Positions 13,953 to 15,333 of a stretch of 15,333 nt of DNA are shown here, piece by piece. Below the pieces are notes generated by a model. That model had not been told where the DNA came from. It searched no databases and saw only the letters and a program-made list of their open reading frames with translations. Source of the stretch: Thioploca sp. (GTDB lineage Bacteria > Pseudomonadota > Gammaproteobacteria > Beggiatoales > Beggiatoaceae); contig DRQV01000005.1 of the NCBI GenBank assembly GCA_011371325.1, forward strand, positions 1 to 15,333, written 5' to 3'. Numbering within the stretch: the stretch's first letter is position 1; each line of letters opens with the position of its first letter. The position numbers and the translations under genes are program-made.

Positions 13953-14813
13953 TTATTTAAAAAGAAAATTCACAAATGCGTCATATACGCCTTTCGCTTT
14001 ATGTGGAATAGTGTTTAAAAAACCAACCATATTTTGACCAACTTGTGGCATAGTAGGCTCGCCTTCAACAATATCACCAAACGCATCACCTTTATGATTT
14101 CGTTTGAAAGTATTGAACTCTTCTTTCATATATTTGGAGCGGTTAGTATAGCTATGTGGTTCATCCATCAATTCCCAATCACCACCGATATAAGAAACCG
14201 ATGGACTAGTTCCCAATTCTGGCTTCAATACAGTCAAAGTTTCTTTGGAAGCCAATTTAGCCACTTCACTATTGGGATCATTCATATCCCCAAAAATTCT
14301 TGCTCCACCAACACAGGCTTGGACACAAGCTGGAACTAGACCTTTTTTCACTCGATGAATGCAGAAAGTACATTTATCCACTACCATAGTAGGTAAATTT
14401 TTATCAGTTCGTTTAGCTGGGATTAAATGTCTAGCATTATAAGGACAGGCAACCATACAAGTACGACAACCAATACAACGATTATAACGTTGCAATACGA
14501 AACCATCTTTATGCTTAAAAGTTGCTTGAGTGGGACAGTTACGCACACAAACCGGATAATCGCAGTGATTACATAAGCGTGGCATAAATATCCGCCTAGT
14601 ATTTGGATAACTACCCTTATCACCTTCCTTAACCCAAGTTCTCCAAACTCCTAATGGAATTCCGAATTCTGCTTTACAAGCTACCATACATGACCTACAA
14701 CCTATACATTTCCGCAAGTCAATTACCATTGCATATCGTTTCCTTCCAGCTACTCCTTTACTACCAGCAGTTTGTAGCCCATAAGAACGACGTATTTCAT
14801 GCTCTTCTTGCAT
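13953..14813 (-). CDS. Four-cluster [4Fe-4S] electron transfer subunit, PsrB/PhsB-like
   Basis: Predicted 286-residue ferredoxin-like subunit that carries electrons between the NrfD-type protein and the molybdoenzyme. All sixteen cluster cysteines are present in the usual four groups: 36/39/42/46, 81/84/89/93, 113/116/119/123 and 148/151/163/167, enough for four [4Fe-4S] clusters. No Tat or Sec signal is seen at the N-terminus (MQEEHEIRRSYG), so it probably crosses the membrane together with the Tat-tagged catalytic partner, as known for such complexes, or else stays in the cytoplasm. After residue 200 an unusual tail of about 85 residues, hydrophilic and rich in Lys and Asp, extends past the last cluster. 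It is the first gene of the operon; AAAGGG (14822-14827) precedes ATG 14813 by eight bases. Confidence 0.9.
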   Translation of the reverse strand: MQEEHEIRRSYGLQTAGSKGVAGRKRYAMVIDLRKCIGCRSCMVACKAEFGIPLGVWRTWVKEGDKGSYPNTRRIFMPRLCNHCDYPVCVRNCPTQATFKHKDGFVLQRYNRCIGCRTCMVACPYNARHLIPAKRTDKNLPTMVVDKCTFCIHRVKKGLVPACVQACVGGARIFGDMNDPNSEVAKLASKETLTVLKPELGTSPSVSYIGGDWELMDEPHSYTNRSKYMKEEFNTFKRNHKGDAFGDIVEGEPTMPQVGQNMVGFLNTIPHKAKGVYDAFVNFLFK

Positions 14814-15161
14814 GATTTTTACCCTTTAGTTTTTTGACAAATTTTTAAAATGGAAACATTCTAAATTATAAATACTCAATAGTGATTATGGAGTTTAATC
14901 GTATAAAATTTCTTCTTAGAAATACAGATATTTTTAAATATGCTTCTTTAAGATTATTTTTACCTTGTTTAAGGTCAATTGTTTGATTGTTGTTTTAAAT
15001 GGGATTGAAGAATGGAAATCTAAAGACTAGGTAAATTTTTTAACTGAGTTCCATACTTATAGCAAATATAGTATAAAATGATTAAAATATCCATTTTATA
15101 CTAATTTAGCTTTTTTAAAGAGAGGATTATTTTAATCTAAAAAATATGATTAACATCAGAC
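14814..15161. other. Spacer upstream of the Fe-S/NrfD/molybdoenzyme/cytochrome operon
   Basis: These 348 bases hold the ribosome site AAAGGG (14822-14827) and presumably the operon promoter. A minus-strand TATAAT (14865-14870) is a possible -10 box without a good -35. The 12-bp inverted repeat at 15069-15103 lies nearer the cytochrome gene. I see no open frame worth calling. Confidence 0.5.
15069..15103. repeat. 12-bp inverted repeat between the two minus-strand transcription units
   Basis: TAGTATAAAATG (15069-15080) and CATTTTATACTA (15092-15103) are perfect inverted arms around an 11-base loop. It lies about 60 bases after the partial cytochrome gene and could end its transcript, but no strong T-run follows on the minus strand; a dimeric regulator site for the downstream operon is equally possible. 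Confidence 0.6.
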
Positions 15162-15333
15162 TTAAAACTTCATACATCCATGCACATCCCATTGCCCATA
15201 ACCGGGAATATTAATCCCATCTGCATAAATACCATCTTCTGCTTTAGTATGACAATCATTACAATAACTACGAGATTTGATTTTTGAGTTATATTTTAGC
15301 ATGTCTGCCATGAAATCATCATGTTGAAATCTT
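15162..15333 (-). CDS. c-type cytochrome, C-terminal fragment (5' end beyond right edge)
   Basis: The minus-strand frame from 15332 to the TAA at 15162-15164 encodes 56 residues ending a larger protein. It contains one heme c site, CNDCH, preceded by HDDFMADMLKYNSK and followed by an ADGINIPGYGQWDVHGCMKF tail. Distal His or Met ligands could come from the upstream His-Asp-Asp segment or from the missing part. The family cannot be fixed from this piece. It reads in the same direction as the operon at 14813 but is separated from it by 348 bases containing an inverted repeat, so it is probably a separate transcript, though likely part of the same redox neighbourhood. Confidence 0.75.
   Translation of the reverse strand, partial: RFQHDDFMADMLKYNSKIKSRSYCNDCHTKAEDGIYADGINIPGYGQWDVHGCMKF

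Noticed and set aside
14034..14339. A 101-residue plus-strand frame opposite the Fe-S subunit gene
   Set aside because: The minus strand encodes sixteen correctly spaced cluster cysteines here; the antisense frame has no ribosome site or recognisable content.
13035..14813. The Fe-S and NrfD-type genes as the missing SoeB and SoeC
   Set aside because: The membrane protein is PsrC/NrfD-like rather than DmsC-like, and both genes are tightly linked to their own catalytic gene on the opposite strand.
15041..15047. TAACTGA heptamer, a repeat sequence known from some Beggiatoaceae genomes
   Set aside because: Only a single copy occurs in this spacer; the known pattern is tandem copies, so a lone heptamer is not evidence.

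Overview
The window is AT-rich and carries a dense set of sulfur- and nitrogen-type redox genes: a SoeA-like sulfite dehydrogenase subunit, a hydroxylamine-oxidoreductase-like octaheme cytochrome, a nine-heme/cytochrome b fusion, and a PsrABC-like molybdoenzyme operon. With a glycogen branching gene beside them, this mix best fits a low-GC gammaproteobacterial sulfur oxidizer, most likely a Beggiatoaceae/Thiotrichales relative (Beggiatoa, Thioploca or Thiomargarita type). This placement is inferred from gene content; there is no rRNA gene in the window to confirm it.

Layout: (1) 1-1460, minus strand: 5' two thirds of glgB, running off the left edge. (2) 1461-1851: divergent AT-rich spacer. 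(3) 1852-4743, plus: a cytoplasmic SoeA-like molybdenum subunit with no SoeB or SoeC gene next to it. (4) 4744-5382: 639 bases of AT-rich non-coding DNA. (5) 5383-8979, plus: an exported octaheme c protein, then a strong hairpin terminator and a REP-like palindromic element, then a nine-heme c protein fused to a cytochrome b membrane domain. (6) 9032-9772, plus: an unrecognised membrane protein with a possible second internal start. (7) 9773-9947: convergent spacer with a long palindrome. (8) 14813-9948, minus: a four-gene operon reading Fe-S protein, NrfD-type membrane subunit, Tat-exported molybdoenzyme, pentaheme NapC-like cytochrome. (9) 15333-15162, minus: the C-terminal end of another c-type cytochrome.

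Together the genes encode at least 23 CxxCH heme c sites (8+9+5+1) in about 10 kb, two molybdopterin enzymes, and three possible routes to the quinone pool: cytochrome b fusion, NrfD subunit, NapC-like cytochrome. A reasonable reading is that the octaheme enzyme handles small nitrogen compounds in the periplasm and trades electrons with quinone through the nine-heme/cytochrome b protein, while the minus-strand operon is a second periplasmic oxidoreductase of unknown substrate. Its catalytic subunit is odd: an Asp stands where the third Cys of the N-terminal Fe-S motif is expected, and no Cys is seen where the Mo ligand of PsrA/PhsA enzymes lies. The nine-heme/cytochrome b pairing and this divergent molybdoenzyme operon are the strongest candidates for poorly described systems here.
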